NCBI RefSeq assembly: GCF_030268685.1 | Contig: NZ_BSRQ01000001.1 | Location: 744,001-808,000 of the forward strand | Source: Microtetraspora sp. NBRC 13810 | Lineage (GTDB): Bacteria; Actinomycetota; Actinomycetes; Streptosporangiales; Streptosporangiaceae | Length of the DNA stretch: 64,000 nucleotides | Direction: 5' to 3' | Shown here: one piece after another, positions 53,847 to 63,736 of the stretch | Numbering within the stretch: the stretch's first letter is position 1 | How the letters are laid out: every line of letters begins with the position of its first letter | Notes under the pieces: generated by a model | Told to the model about the DNA's origin: nothing | Seen by the model: only the letters and a program-made list of their open reading frames with translations | Database searches by the model: none | Translations under genes and position numbers: made by a program

Positions 53847-56081
53847 ATGGGCTTTCCCGGGGAACCGCCGCGCCGCCAGCCGTACGCCGGACCCGACTCG
53901 TCCCCTCCTGGGGAGAGCTGGTTCGACTCCACGCACGACCGACCCTCCGAGCCGTCCCGCCCGGACCGGCCCGGGCCTTCCGGTCCCGGCTCCTCGGGCC
54001 CCGGCTCCTCGGGTCCCGGCTCTTCCGTGCCCGGCTTCCCCGGGTCCGGCTCCGGGAGCACGTACGACGGCGGCCTCAGCCAGACCTACGGCCGCCCGCG
54101 CCCCGACGCCGGCGGTCCCCCGTCCCCCGGCCTGCCGCCGTCCGGCCCCCAGGGCCAACCGCTCCCCGGCGGCGACCCGTTCGGCCAGCCCCGCAGCGGC
54201 ACCGACCCCTTCGGCCAGCCGCGCAGCGGCACCGACCCGTTCGGCCAGCCCCAGACCGGAGCCGACCCGTACGCCCGGCCCCGCTCGGGCACCGACCCGT
54301 ACGGCCAGCCCCGTGGCACCGACCCCTTCGGTCAGCCCCGTGGCGGCACCGACCCCTTCGGCCAGCCCGCCACCGGCGCCGACTCGTCGGGACAGGCGCA
54401 ACCCGGTACCGACCCGTACGGGCAGGCGCAGACCGGCACATACAGCCGGCCCGACGCCTTCGGCCAGGCACAGACCGGCACATACAGCCGACCCGACGCC
54501 TTCGGCCAGGGGACGCCCACGCCGGGCCGCCCCTCCGACCCCTTCGGCCAGCCCTCCCCCGGCCAACCGTCCTCCGGTCAGCCGTCCTCCTTCGGCCAGG
54601 GGCCTGCCGATCCCTTCGGCGGGCCGTCCCAGGATCCTTTCGGGCAGCCGTCTCCGGGCGCCGGGCAGCCGTACGGCTCGCCGCCCGCCGAAGACCCGGC
54701 CGCCAACTTCGCCGCCACCGGCCCCTTCGCCCGCATCACCGGCACCACCCCCGCGCCCGAGGGCACGGGACCGTCCACCCGCGCCCCGGAGGGCACCGGC
54801 TCCTTCGGACGGGTCACGGGCTCAGAGGGCACCGGCTCCTTCGGCCGCCCCACCGGCCCGGAGAACGGCGCGCCCTTCGGCGGAGGAGGACCTGACGGCA
54901 CCGGCTCCTTCGGCGCGGGGACGGACAAGACGAGCTCCTTCGGCGCGGGGCCGGGAAGCACCGGCTCCTTCGGCGCGGGGCCGGACGGCACCGGTTCGTT
55001 CGGCGCGGGGGCGGAGAAGACGAGTTCCTTCGGCGCGGGGGCGGATGGCACCGGGTCCTTCGGTTCGGGGGCGGACAAGACCGGTGGCTTCGGCGCGGGG
55101 CCGGACGACGGGCCCTTCGGCCGGGGCGGTGGCCCGCAGGCCGCGCAGTCTCCCGAGGGCGCGGGGCCGTCCGGGCGCAGGGCGGCGAAGCAGGCGGGGG
55201 GCACGGGGCCCTTCGCGCGGATCGACGACGACCGGGAGGAGTCCGAGGGCGGGGAGCTGGGTTTCGGTCTGCCCGAGGGCAAGCGCCGCGACGGCAAGAA
55301 GTCGGAGGTGCCCCAGGAACGGCGTAGCCGGGACATGTGGAGCCCCTACGACGAGGGACCGCGGTCGTACCGGCCGATCTACTACGCCGTCGCCGCGCTG
55401 CTCCTGCTGGCCGCCGGCGGGTACGGGCTCACCGTGATGGCGTCGTGGGATTCGGACACCACCGCCACGACGGAGCCCGCGCCGTCGGTGGGCGCCCCGG
55501 TCGCACCCGCCGCGCCGGGCGGCAAGGAGGGTTTCGCCGCCTCGCGCAAGACGGACAAGTACCCGCTGACGCTCAACGAGCTGTTCGCCCGCAAGAAGAT
55601 CACCACCAAGGACGGCAGTTACGAGATGACGGTCCGGCGCAGCGACAAGTCCTGCAAGAACGGCGCCACCGGCGACAAGCTCACCAAGGCGCTGTCGTCG
55701 GCCAAGTGCACCCAGATGCTGCGGGCGAGCTTCCGCGACAAGTCCGGAAAAATCATCGGAACGGTGGGCGTGGCCAACCTGTCGAACGGCAGCGGCGCCA
55801 CCAAGGTCGTCGAAGCCGCGGCCGGGGGCAAGCTGGAGGACTACGTCAAGCCGCTCCCCGGCAAGGACGACGTCACCAAGGCCCTCGGCAGCGGCCAGGC
55901 GAACGCCGGAGCCTGGCGGTTCGGCCACTACGCGGTGCTGCTGTGGTTCCAGTACAAGGACGGCCACGCGCCCAGCAAGGCGGAACAGAAGAAGCTCACC
56001 CAGGCCGCGGTGAGCATCACGGATGTCACCGTCTACCCGGCGCTGGAGTCCCGCGCGCTCACCGGACGCCGTCCCGGCTGA
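53847..56081 (+). CDS. FG-rich low-complexity single-pass membrane protein (744 aa)
   Basis: The N-terminal 500 residues are disordered: DPFGQPRSGT decapeptide repeats (about 110-275), then at least ten SFGAGPDGTG/SSFGAG units (about 320-430). A charged segment (RRSRDMWSPYDEGPRSYRP) precedes one membrane helix (about 512-534: YYAVAALLLLAAGGYGLTVM). The outer part (about 560-744) is a compact domain with KSCKNGAT and SSAKCTQMLRASFRDKSG, shared with the next gene. The repeats should face the cytoplasm. No family is known to me. TAATCT lies 7 nt before ATG 53847 and there is no Shine-Dalgarno, so the mRNA may be leaderless. Confidence 0.8.
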   Translation: MGFPGEPPRRQPYAGPDSSPPGESWFDSTHDRPSEPSRPDRPGPSGPGSSGPGSSGPGSSVPGFPGSGSGSTYDGGLSQTYGRPRPDAGGPPSPGLPPSGPQGQPLPGGDPFGQPRSGTDPFGQPRSGTDPFGQPQTGADPYARPRSGTDPYGQPRGTDPFGQPRGGTDPFGQPATGADSSGQAQPGTDPYGQAQTGTYSRPDAFGQAQTGTYSRPDAFGQGTPTPGRPSDPFGQPSPGQPSSGQPSSFGQGPADPFGGPSQDPFGQPSPGAGQPYGSPPAEDPAANFAATGPFARITGTTPAPEGTGPSTRAPEGTGSFGRVTGSEGTGSFGRPTGPENGAPFGGGGPDGTGSFGAGTDKTSSFGAGPGSTGSFGAGPDGTGSFGAGAEKTSSFGAGADGTGSFGSGADKTGGFGAGPDDGPFGRGGGPQAAQSPEGAGPSGRRAAKQAGGTGPFARIDDDREESEGGELGFGLPEGKRRDGKKSEVPQERRSRDMWSPYDEGPRSYRPIYYAVAALLLLAAGGYGLTVMASWDSDTTATTEPAPSVGAPVAPAAPGGKEGFAASRKTDKYPLTLNELFARKKITTKDGSYEMTVRRSDKSCKNGATGDKLTKALSSAKCTQMLRASFRDKSGKIIGTVGVANLSNGSGATKVVEAAAGGKLEDYVKPLPGKDDVTKALGSGQANAGAWRFGHYAVLLWFQYKDGHAPSKAEQKKLTQAAVSITDVTVYPALESRALTGRRPG

Positions 56082-56180
56082 GCCAGCAAAGGCCCCATTC
56101 AGCCCACAAGAGCAACGAAAAGGGCAACGGATCCGGTCATACCGGCTTGATGATCTCCGATGCTCGATACTCTTCCGCAT

Positions 56181-59100
56181 ATGCGTGGCCAGGATTCCCG
56201 GTCGTCCGAGCACGAACCTGACATCAACGGCTCGGCCGCACCGGCGACACCCCCGCCGAGCTTCGGCCAGCCGACGTCTCCCCCGCTCCGGACCGGTGCA
56301 CAGACGTACCCACCACCGCACTCCCCCACCACGGGCGATGCGGCGGCCCACCGACCCGGCCCGGAGCCGGACGTCGACCAGGCACCCTGGGGCGCGTCCG
56401 CCCAACCCTGGGAGGTCCCCAGCGACGCCGCCCCCTACGACTGGTACGCCACCCCACCCCCAAACCTCGGCCCCCCATCCCCCAACGGCCTCGGCCCGGA
56501 GAACGGTGCCGCCCTCGGCCCGGGGAATGGCGGCGCTCTCGGTCCAGGGAATGGCGCCGGGAGCGGTCTCGGCCCCGGCGGCCCCAGCGCGGGTCCCGGC
56601 CTCGGTACAGGTCCGGGCCCCAGCTTCGGTACCGGCCTCGGACCCAACGCGGGTCCCGGTCACGGCCCCGGTACGAGCCCCGGCCGTGATTTCGGTCCCA
56701 GCGCTGGCGGCGGCCTCGGTCCCGGAACGGGTCCCGGCGGTGGCCCCGGTCCCGTCACGAACCCTGGCGGTGGCCCCGGTGCTGTAAGCGGTGACTTCGG
56801 GCCCGGTTATGGTCCCGCGACGGGTCCCAACCCTGGCCCCGGCTTCGGCACGGGCGCGGGTCCCGGCCCTGCTTTCGGTCCTGGGACGGGCCCTGGTGGT
56901 GGCCTTGGTCCCGGTACAGGTCCTGGTGGTGGCCTTGGCCCCGGCTATGCCTCTGCGACAGGTCCCAACTCCAACCCCGGCACCGGTCCCGGCCCTGGTT
57001 TCGGTCCCGGTCAAGGCCCCGGTACGGCCGCCGCTCTCGGCCCTGGCGGGGTCGGCCCTGGTGGGGTCGGCTCTGGCGGGGGTGGTGCTTCAGGCTCTGG
57101 TTTTGGTGCGGATGGCGATGGTCCGGCGGTGCCCTGGACGCCTTCCGGTGTGCCGCTGCCCGGTGCGCTTCTGCCCGGCGGTCCCATCCCCGGCGCCCAG
57201 GGGCCCGGCGGAGCCGTACCCGGGGGTCCGCAGCCGTGGGTCCCGCCCGGGGCGCTCCCGCCGTCCCACAGGCAGCCCGAGCCGCCGTTCCCGAACCTGC
57301 CGCGTCCTGGGTCGCTGAACCCCGCCGACTGGCAGCCCCCGCCCGCCTACACCGCGGCGGCGGCCGGCATGCCGGTCCCCACCGCCTCCGACACCTCCGG
57401 CCAGGCCACCTGGCCCGCCGCCACCGGCGAACCGGTCGAAACACCGACCTGGCCCCCCGGCTCCCCCCGCCCCGCCACCCCCGGCTGGACCCCGAACGCG
57501 TCTGAACGCCAGGACACCCCGGGCTGGACCCCCACCTCTCCGGAGCCCAAGGACACTCCCGGCTGGACCCCCGGCGCCACCGACCCCAAAGAGACCCCTG
57601 GCGCATCGGGCGTGCAGGAGATCCCCGGTTGGACGCCCAACGCCTCGGAGCCGAAGGACACCCCCGGCTGGACGCCCGGCGCGTCGGGGCCGGGGGACGC
57701 CGGTCCGCGGGACGCGGTGGCGGACGCGGCGTGGTGGAGTGAGCCGCAGGACACGGCCTCCTGGAACCAGCCCAAGGACGCCTCCGCGGACCGGCCCTCG
57801 CCCGACGTCCTGGACGGCCCCGGCGGTGAGATCGCCGACGCCGGCCTGACCCGGCCGGTGCGGCAGCGCGACGTGGAAGACGTACCCGTATGGCCGCCCT
57901 CCGGTACGGACCCCGGCCACCAGCCGACCGGTCCCACCCCCTCCGACGGCACCCTCCCCCTGGCCCCCGGCGACGCCACCGTCCCCGTACGCCATGGCGC
58001 GGACTCCCCACGCGCCACCAGCTCGCCGGGCTCCTCGGGCTCCGGCTCCACTGGTTCGACCGACTCCACGGGCTCCGGCTCCACGGGCTCCACGGGCTCC
58101 ACAGTCCCCGGAGGCGGCACGTCCGCTCTCGCCCTGCCACCGGGTCCCTCCGCCCTCGACGCTCCCGGCGGCCCCGCCACCCCGCAGGCCCCCGGAACGA
58201 CGCCGGGCGCACATGCACCCTCCACGAGCGAAGCCCCCCTCAACGGCACCGGCCCCCACACCCCGGGAACCCCCCAGACCGGACCCGGCCCCGACGGCAC
58301 GAACGCAACCCAAGGCACAAGCGGAACCCAGGGCACAAACGCCCCTCAGGGCGCAAGCGGCCCCCATCCCGTAACCGGAACCCAGGCCGTGAACGGGACT
58401 CAGCCCGTAAACGGAACCCAGGCCGTGACAGGGCCCCAGGGCGTGAACGGTACCCAGGCCATGAACGGGACCCACCTCGAACCCGGCCTCCAAGCCGCAA
58501 GCACAACTCAGCCCGAAGGCACCCTTCAACCCGAAACCGCAGCCGAAACCACGTCCCCAGCCGGAATCCCTCCCCACCCCGGAACGGCGGCCCCCGCCGG
58601 AACCGGCCCCCAAGGCGGCAACGGACCGCAGCCCGGGGAAGCCCCCGGGTCCCCGGAGGGCGGGGAAACCAACGAAGACACGACAACCCTCGTCAAGGGT
58701 CAGGCACAGGGGCAGGGCCAAGGTGGGGTGACGTTCCCGGGGGGTCCGGCGGAGTGGCCGACGCCGCCGCATGGGATGCCTCCCGGCGGGCCGCCGCCGC
58801 TGTCGTCGGAGCCGCGCGGGCCGTTCACGCCGCCGCCGGGTCCGGCGGAGCCGGGCTTTCCGCCGGGGACGGACTTCGGCGGCCCGCAGCGGGAGCGCGG
58901 CAGCCGCAGGAAGGCCGTGCTGATCGGGGTCGGCGCGCTGGCGCTGCTGGCGGTGGTCGGCAGCGGCGGCTACTTCGGCTACCAGGCGATCTCGGCGCCC
59001 GAGCCGGTCAGCGCGGCACCGGTGCCGACGCCGCCGCCGGGTGACCCCGGGCCCGCCGACTCGCGGGTCACGTCCATCCTGAACACCGAGTCCACCGATC

Positions 59101-59600
59101 CGAAGGCGCTCACGCTGGCGGAGGCGTTCCCGGACCGGCAGATCGAGGTGTCCGGGGCGACGTTCACCCGGGTCAAGACGGCCATGACGATGGAATGCGA
59201 CACGGCGGCGACGGGCGCGTTCGCGACGGCGTTGCGCGACAACAAGTGCAGCCGGGTCCTGCGCGCGACGTACGTGGACGCCAAGAAGCGTTACGCGATC
59301 ACCACCGGCATCGCCGTACTGCCGTCCCTGGACGACGCCCTGCACGCGGACAAGGCGAAGAACCTCATGGGGAACGTGTGGTTCCGCCCGCTCCCCGGTT
59401 CGGCGGCGTCGGGGGCGGACCGGGTGCACATCGCCGGCGGGTACGCCTCCGGCCTGGTCTGGGGACGCTACATCGTCTTCAGCTATGCCACGAACGCCGA
59501 CGGCCACACCCCTACCCCCAAGGAGACCGGCCTCGGCAAGGTGAGCGGCGGCTTCAGGGACACCACCGCCCTGGTCCTGGAACGCCGCATCACCGGCTGA
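56181..59600 (+). CDS. Gly/Pro/Thr-rich low-complexity single-pass membrane protein (1139 aa), paralogue of the previous
   Basis: ATG 56181 (7 nt after TACTCT, no Shine-Dalgarno) is preferred over ATG 56160. The region up to about 900 is low complexity, in blocks: GPG/GTGPG repeats (about 115-300), TPGWTPNASEPKD units (about 430-500), STGSTDSTGSG and GTQAVNGTQPVNGTQ runs. One membrane helix (about 911-935: KAVLIGVGALALLAVVGSGGYFGY) follows GSRRK. The outer domain (about 955-1139: LTLAEAFPDRQIEVSG; ECDTAATG; DNKCSRVLRATYVDAKKRY) aligns with that of the preceding gene, including the two Cys. Tandem paralogues with different cytoplasmic tails. Function unknown. Confidence 0.8.
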   Translation: MRGQDSRSSEHEPDINGSAAPATPPPSFGQPTSPPLRTGAQTYPPPHSPTTGDAAAHRPGPEPDVDQAPWGASAQPWEVPSDAAPYDWYATPPPNLGPPSPNGLGPENGAALGPGNGGALGPGNGAGSGLGPGGPSAGPGLGTGPGPSFGTGLGPNAGPGHGPGTSPGRDFGPSAGGGLGPGTGPGGGPGPVTNPGGGPGAVSGDFGPGYGPATGPNPGPGFGTGAGPGPAFGPGTGPGGGLGPGTGPGGGLGPGYASATGPNSNPGTGPGPGFGPGQGPGTAAALGPGGVGPGGVGSGGGGASGSGFGADGDGPAVPWTPSGVPLPGALLPGGPIPGAQGPGGAVPGGPQPWVPPGALPPSHRQPEPPFPNLPRPGSLNPADWQPPPAYTAAAAGMPVPTASDTSGQATWPAATGEPVETPTWPPGSPRPATPGWTPNASERQDTPGWTPTSPEPKDTPGWTPGATDPKETPGASGVQEIPGWTPNASEPKDTPGWTPGASGPGDAGPRDAVADAAWWSEPQDTASWNQPKDASADRPSPDVLDGPGGEIADAGLTRPVRQRDVEDVPVWPPSGTDPGHQPTGPTPSDGTLPLAPGDATVPVRHGADSPRATSSPGSSGSGSTGSTDSTGSGSTGSTGSTVPGGGTSALALPPGPSALDAPGGPATPQAPGTTPGAHAPSTSEAPLNGTGPHTPGTPQTGPGPDGTNATQGTSGTQGTNAPQGASGPHPVTGTQAVNGTQPVNGTQAVTGPQGVNGTQAMNGTHLEPGLQAASTTQPEGTLQPETAAETTSPAGIPPHPGTAAPAGTGPQGGNGPQPGEAPGSPEGGETNEDTTTLVKGQAQGQGQGGVTFPGGPAEWPTPPHGMPPGGPPPLSSEPRGPFTPPPGPAEPGFPPGTDFGGPQRERGSRRKAVLIGVGALALLAVVGSGGYFGYQAISAPEPVSAAPVPTPPPGDPGPADSRVTSILNTESTDPKALTLAEAFPDRQIEVSGATFTRVKTAMTMECDTAATGAFATALRDNKCSRVLRATYVDAKKRYAITTGIAVLPSLDDALHADKAKNLMGNVWFRPLPGSAASGADRVHIAGGYASGLVWGRYIVFSYATNADGHTPTPKETGLGKVSGGFRDTTALVLERRITG

Positions 59601-59613
59601 CCCCGCCAACCCC

Positions 59614-59649
59614 GACGCCCGCGCCCTCCTCCCCGAAGGCGCGGGCGTC
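59614..59649 (+). terminator. Terminator after the 1139-aa membrane protein
   Basis: GACGCCCGCGCC (59614-59625) and GGCGCGGGCGTC (59638-59649): a perfect 12-bp stem, 12-nt loop, 13 bp past the stop. Confidence 0.8.
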
Positions 59650-59734
59650 CCGCGTCCCACCCCCGGAAGAAAACCCGGACCGTCCGGCCCCTCGCCGAAG
59701 GCCCAGCGGCGGCAGGCACCTCGCACGGACCCGG

Positions 59735-59818
59735 CCACTGAAGGCTTCAGAGCCGGTGAAGGCTCAGAGGTGGTAAGGCTCAGAGCCGGTGAAGGCTTAA
59801 GGGTCGGTGGCTCAGAGG
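59735..59818. repeat. Imperfect direct repeats next to the truA stop
   Basis: Units of the form cagagccggtgaaggct and ctcagaggtgg recur three times between 59747 and 59818, running into the last codons of truA. Confidence 0.7.
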
Positions 59819-60771
59819 TGGAGGGTGCGGACTCGGCGGGTGAGGGTGGCGCGGCGGGCCAGGTCGGCGGGGGCCGGGTAGCGGACCTCTTCCAGGCACA
59901 GGCCGTGCGCGGGAGCCACGTGAACGCCGGAGTCGCGTACGGCGTGTGCCAGGACCTCGCCCGGCCATGCCACCTCGCGGCGGCCGTCGCCCGCGGCGAG
60001 CAGCGAGCCGACGAGGGCGCGCACCATCGAGTGGCAGAACGCGTCGGCGACCACGGTGGCCGCGAGGATGCCGTCCGCGCCGCGGACCCAGTCGAGCCGC
60101 TGCAACTCGCGGATGGTGGTGGCGCCCTCGCGCTGCTTGCAGAAGGCGGCGAAGTCGTGTTCGCCCAGCAGTCGCGCCGCCGCCGCGTTGAGCCGGGCGG
60201 TGTCCAGAGGGCGCGGGTGCCAGAGCACCTCGCGCCGGCGCAACGGATCGACCCCGCCCGGCGCGTCGCTCACCCGGTACACATATCGCCGCGAAAGCGC
60301 CGAGAACCGGGCATCGAAGCCCTCAGGAGCCACGCTAAGGCGATGAACTCGCACATCGGGCGGCAGAACCCCGGCGAGACTGCGGAACAGTCCAGGGAGC
60401 CGCTCAGCGATTCCCGCGGGTTCCGCCTCGGCGTCCTTGCGGCGGTTGCGGTTCATCGCCTCGACCGCGGCCACCGGCAGGTCGGCGTGCGCCACCTGAC
60501 CGCGCGCGTGCACCCCGGCGTCGGTACGGCCGGCCACCGTCAGGGCAGGCGCCGGATCGAGCCGCAGGATCCGGCCCAGGGCCGCCTCGATCTCGCCCTG
60601 CACGGTCCGTCTCCCGGGCTGTACGGCCCAGCCGGAGAACTCCGTGCCGTCGTACCCGAGGTCGAGCCGCACCCGTACGACCTCCTCCGGAGCGGAGGAC
60701 GCGTGCGCCGGGGGAGGCACGCTGCCGGAGGGAACCGGCGAACTCGCACCGGAAGTCACAGAATCACCCAC
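59812..60771 (-). CDS. truA: tRNA pseudouridine synthase A
   Basis: The protein is about 319 residues from GTG 60771; a GTG a few codons downstream is better spaced from AGGTGGG. After a Ser/Pro-rich start the TruA core shows [17 protein letters not shown], the catalytic Asp in [33 protein letters not shown] and [17 protein letters not shown]. It makes pseudouridine at positions 38-40 of the anticodon arm. It is the usual last gene after rplQ in actinobacteria. A stretch [12 protein letters not shown] is inserted in the middle, as in many high-GC relatives. Confidence 0.96.
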   Translation of the reverse strand: MGDSVTSGASSPVPSGSVPPPAHASSAPEEVVRVRLDLGYDGTEFSGWAVQPGRRTVQGEIEAALGRILRLDPAPALTVAGRTDAGVHARGQVAHADLPVAAVEAMNRNRRKDAEAEPAGIAERLPGLFRSLAGVLPPDVRVHRLSVAPEGFDARFSALSRRYVYRVSDAPGGVDPLRRREVLWHPRPLDTARLNAAAARLLGEHDFAAFCKQREGATTIRELQRLDWVRGADGILAATVVADAFCHSMVRALVGSLLAAGDGRREVAWPGEVLAHAVRDSGVHVAPAHGLCLEEVRYPAPADLARRATLTRRVRTLHL

Positions 60772-60810
60772 CTCGGAGACACGGTAAGCAAACCACCTGG
60801 AGCAGCAGAA

Positions 60811-60845
60811 AGGCCCGGCGCCCCAGGGAACGGGACACCGGGCCT
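60811..60845 (-). terminator. Hairpin between rplQ and truA
   Basis: AGGCCCGG (60811-60818) and CCGGGCCT (60838-60845), extended inward by imperfect GGCGCCCC/GGGACACC pairing. Probably a terminator or attenuator at the end of the ribosomal operon. Confidence 0.65.
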
Positions 60846-60859
60846 CACGTGCGATGCGG

Positions 60860-61423
60860 TCAGGCCTCGTCCTTCTTGGACTCGGCGGCCGGAGCGTCGG
60901 CGTCGGCGGGAGCGTCGGTCGCCTCGGCGGCCTCGTCCTTCGCCTCGACGGCGTCCTTCGGCTCTTCCGCGGTGTCCTGCGGCTCCTCGACGGCGTCCTT
61001 GGGCTCCTCGGCGGGAGCGGCAGGCGCGGCGGCGGGGGCCTGGCGGGAGACGGTGACCGGGTTCAGCGGCTCGGTCACCAGCTCGATCACGGCCATCGGC
61101 GCGTTGTCGCCCTTACGGGGACCGATCTTGGTGATCCGGGTGTAGCCACCGGGGCGCTCGGCGAAGGTCGGCGCGATCTCGGTGAACAGGTGGTGGACGA
61201 CGCCCTTGTCCTTGACAACCGTGAGGACCTGGCGACGGTTGTGGATGTCGCCCTTCTTGGCCTTGGTGATCAGGCGCTCGGCGAGCGGGCGCAGGCGCTT
61301 GGCCTTGGCCTCGGTGGTCCGGATGCGGCCGTGGTCGAACAGCTCGGTGACGAGGTTCGCCAGGATGAGCCGCTCGTGCGCGGGACTGCCGCCGAGACGG
61401 GCACCCTTCGTGGGCTTGGGCAT
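60860..61423 (-). CDS. rplQ: 50S ribosomal protein L17 with acidic C-terminal extension
   Basis: The L17 core (1-120) shows [39 protein letters not shown] and [21 protein letters not shown] tail of about 65 residues rich in Ala, Glu, Pro and Asp follows, with the repeat [20 protein letters not shown]. Such tails are frequent in actinobacterial L17. 98 bp behind rpoA. Confidence 0.97.
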   Translation of the reverse strand: MPKPTKGARLGGSPAHERLILANLVTELFDHGRIRTTEAKAKRLRPLAERLITKAKKGDIHNRRQVLTVVKDKGVVHHLFTEIAPTFAERPGGYTRITKIGPRKGDNAPMAVIELVTEPLNPVTVSRQAPAAAPAAPAEEPKDAVEEPQDTAEEPKDAVEAKDEAAEATDAPADADAPAAESKKDEA

Positions 61424-61482
61424 TGCGTTCTCCTTGTGAGTGAACCCGCCCCGGCCGTATGAGGTACCGGGGTCGGGCCGGC

Positions 61483-61508
61483 GGGCGCCCCCCGTGGAGA
61501 GGGCGCCC
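61483..61508 (-). terminator. Hairpin between rpoA and rplQ
   Basis: GGGCGCCC (61483-61490) and its identical, self-complementary copy GGGCGCCC (61501-61508), with a 10-nt loop, directly after the rpoA stop. Attenuation or RNA processing is likelier than full termination. Confidence 0.5.
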
Positions 61509-61521
61509 CCGATGATCTAAC

Positions 61522-62538
61522 TCAGTACTGCTCGGTCTCGACGTACCGGCTGTCGTCGTCGTCGCTGTAGTCGCCGGCCACCGCGCTCGGGTCGAACCCG
61601 GGCGGGGAGTCCTTGAGCGCCAGCGACATCTCGTGCAGCTTCTGCTTGACTTCCTCGATCGACTTGGCGCCGAAGTTGCGGATGTCCAGCAGGTCCTGCT
61701 CGCTGCGCGCGACCAGCTCGCCCACGGTGTGGATGCCCTCGCGCTTGAGGCAGTTGTAGGACCGGACCGTGAGGTTGAGCTCCTCGATCGGCAGCGCCAG
61801 GTCGGCGGCGAGCGCCGCGTCCGTCGGCGACGGGCCGATGTCGATGCCCTCGGCCTCGACGTTCAGCTCGCGGGCGAGACCGAACAGCTCGACCAGGGTC
61901 TTGCCCGCGGAGGCCACGGCGTCGCGCGGCTTCATGCTGGGCTTGGTCTCGACGTCGAGGATGAGACGGTCGAAGTCGGTGCGCTGCTCGACTCGGGTCG
62001 CCTCGACCTTGTAGGTGACCTTGAGCACCGGGGAGTAGATCGAGTCGATCGGAATCCGGCCGATCTCCTGACCCGGCTGCTTGTTCTGCGCGGCGGAGAC
62101 GTAACCGCGGCCGCGCTCGACGGTCAGCTCCATCTCCAGCTTCGCCTTGCCGTTCAGCGTGGCGATGCGCAGCTCGGGGTTGTGCACCTCGACGCCCGCG
62201 GGCGGCGCGATGTCGGCGGCGGTGACCTCGCCGGGCCCCTGCTTGCGGAGGTACATCACGACCGGCTCGTCGTGCTCGGAGGAGACGACCAGCTCCTTGA
62301 GGTTCAGGATGATGTCGGTGACATCCTCCTTGACCCCGGGCACGGTCGAGAACTCGTGCAGCACGCCCTCGATGCGGATGCTGGTGACGGCCGCCCCCGG
62401 GATGGAGGACAGCAGCGTGCGCCGCAGCGAGTTGCCGATGGTGTAGCCGAAGCCCGGCTCCAGCGGCTCGATGACGAACCGGGACCGGGTCTCCTCAAGG
62501 GATTCCTCGAGGAGGGTCGGACGCTGAGCGATCAGCAT
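61522..62538 (-). CDS. rpoA: RNA polymerase alpha subunit
   Basis: The 338-residue protein has an N-terminal dimerisation domain ([27 protein letters not shown]), a flexible linker, and an alpha-CTD near 245-310 ([36 protein letters not shown]), the UP-element and activator-binding part, followed by an acidic end. The length is typical. 105 bp behind rpsD. Confidence 0.98.
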   Translation of the reverse strand: MLIAQRPTLLEESLEETRSRFVIEPLEPGFGYTIGNSLRRTLLSSIPGAAVTSIRIEGVLHEFSTVPGVKEDVTDIILNLKELVVSSEHDEPVVMYLRKQGPGEVTAADIAPPAGVEVHNPELRIATLNGKAKLEMELTVERGRGYVSAAQNKQPGQEIGRIPIDSIYSPVLKVTYKVEATRVEQRTDFDRLILDVETKPSMKPRDAVASAGKTLVELFGLARELNVEAEGIDIGPSPTDAALAADLALPIEELNLTVRSYNCLKREGIHTVGELVARSEQDLLDIRNFGAKSIEEVKQKLHEMSLALKDSPPGFDPSAVAGDYSDDDDSRYVETEQY

Positions 62539-62597
62539 TGGGATCTCCCCTGTTTCTCCACGACGCCCGCTATTTGACGCCGTCGGTATACGAGCCT

Positions 62598-62628
62598 ATG
62601 CCGTACGGCGACGAAAGCCGTACGGCAT
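62598..62628 (-). terminator. Perfect hairpin between rpsD and rpoA
   Basis: ATGCCGTACGGC (62598-62609) and GCCGTACGGCAT (62617-62628), 12-bp stem, 7-nt loop. There is no T-run, and rpoA follows. Possibly an attenuator, S4 autoregulatory site or RNase site. Confidence 0.55.
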
Positions 62629-62643
62629 GGGCAAAAAGCGCTA

Positions 62644-63270
62644 CTACTTGGAGTAGAGCTCGACGATCAGCTGCTCCTGGACCTGCGTGTCGATCTGCTG
62701 GCGAACAGGGAGCTGGTGCACGAGGATGCGCATCGCCTCGGGCAGGACGCCCAGCCAGGCCGGGACGGTCCGGTCGCCGGCGGTGGCGCGGGCCACCTCG
62801 TACGGCATCAGGTTGCGCGACTTCTCGCGGACCTCGATGATGTCGTGCTCGCGCACCCGGTACGACGGGATGTCGACCTTCTTGCCGTTCACCAGGATGT
62901 GGCCGTGGCGCACCTGCTGGCGGGCGGCGTCGCGCGACTCGGCGAAACCGGCGCGGTAGACGACGTTGTCGAGACGGCTCTCCAGGATCTGGAGGAGGTT
63001 CTCACCCGTCTTACCGGTCTTGCGGTTGGCTTCCACGTAGTAGTTGTGGAACTGCTTCTCCAGCACGCCGTAGATCCGGCGGGTCTTCTGCTTCTCACGA
63101 AGCTGAAGCTGGTACTCGGACTCCTTGGGGCGCCCGCGGCCGTGCTCACCCGGCGGGTAAGGACGGATCTCGATGGGGCACTTGGCGGACTCACACTTCT
63201 TGCCCTTGAGGAAGAGCTTGGTCTTCTCGCGGCGGCAGAGCTTGCAGTCCGCTCCGGTGTAACGAGCCAT
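62644..63270 (-). CDS. rpsD: 30S ribosomal protein S4 (zinc-containing type)
   Basis: The 208-residue protein starts [24 protein letters not shown] and the later [11 protein letters not shown] give four Cys, the C+ zinc-ribbon form. The S4 RNA-binding motif [32 protein letters not shown] (quoted here as [18 protein letters not shown]) is present, and the end reads [10 protein letters not shown]4 nucleates 30S assembly and is often a translational regulator of its operon. Confidence 0.98.
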   Translation of the reverse strand: MARYTGADCKLCRREKTKLFLKGKKCESAKCPIEIRPYPPGEHGRGRPKESEYQLQLREKQKTRRIYGVLEKQFHNYYVEANRKTGKTGENLLQILESRLDNVVYRAGFAESRDAARQQVRHGHILVNGKKVDIPSYRVREHDIIEVREKSRNLMPYEVARATAGDRTVPAWLGVLPEAMRILVHQLPVRQQIDTQVQEQLIVELYSK

Positions 63271-63289
63271 TTCTCTAGTCTCCTGGGCC

Positions 63290-63694
63290 TCAGACGCGCC
63301 GGCGCTTGGGCGGGCGGCAGCCGTTGTGCGGAACCGGGGTCACGTCCTGGATCGAGCCGACCTCGAGGCCGGTGGCCTGGAGGGAGCGGATCGCGGTCTC
63401 ACGGCCGGAGCCGGGACCCTTGACGAAGACGTCGACCTTGCGCATGCCGTGCTCCATGGCGCGGCGAGCGGCGTTCTCCGCAGCCATCTGCGCGGCGAAC
63501 GGGGTGGACTTACGGGAGCCCTTGAACCCGACGTGGCCCGCGCTGGCCCACGAGATCACGTTCCCCTGGGGGTCGGTGATGGAGACGATCGTGTTGTTGA
63601 ACGTGCTCTTGATGTGGGCGTGCCCGTGAGCGACGTTCTTCTTTTCCTTGCGGCGCACCTTCTTCGGTGCACCCTGGCGGCTCTTAGGAGGCAT
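63290..63694 (-). CDS. rpsK: 30S ribosomal protein S11
   Basis: The 134-residue protein shows [61 protein letters not shown] and the end [17 protein letters not shown]. 19 bp before rpsD, 42 bp after rpsM. Confidence 0.99.
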   Translation of the reverse strand: MPPKSRQGAPKKVRRKEKKNVAHGHAHIKSTFNNTIVSITDPQGNVISWASAGHVGFKGSRKSTPFAAQMAAENAARRAMEHGMRKVDVFVKGPGSGRETAIRSLQATGLEVGSIQDVTPVPHNGCRPPKRRRV

Positions 63695-63736
63695 GTAACG
63701 CTATCTCCGAAAGGTGGTCGGTCCTGCTGCGCGGGA

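Noticed and set aside
53847-58500. Short regularly recurring units that could be taken for a CRISPR array
   Set aside because: The repeats are in frame, imperfect, without constant spacers, and encode FGQP, SFGAG, GPG and TPGWTP peptides inside two large genes.
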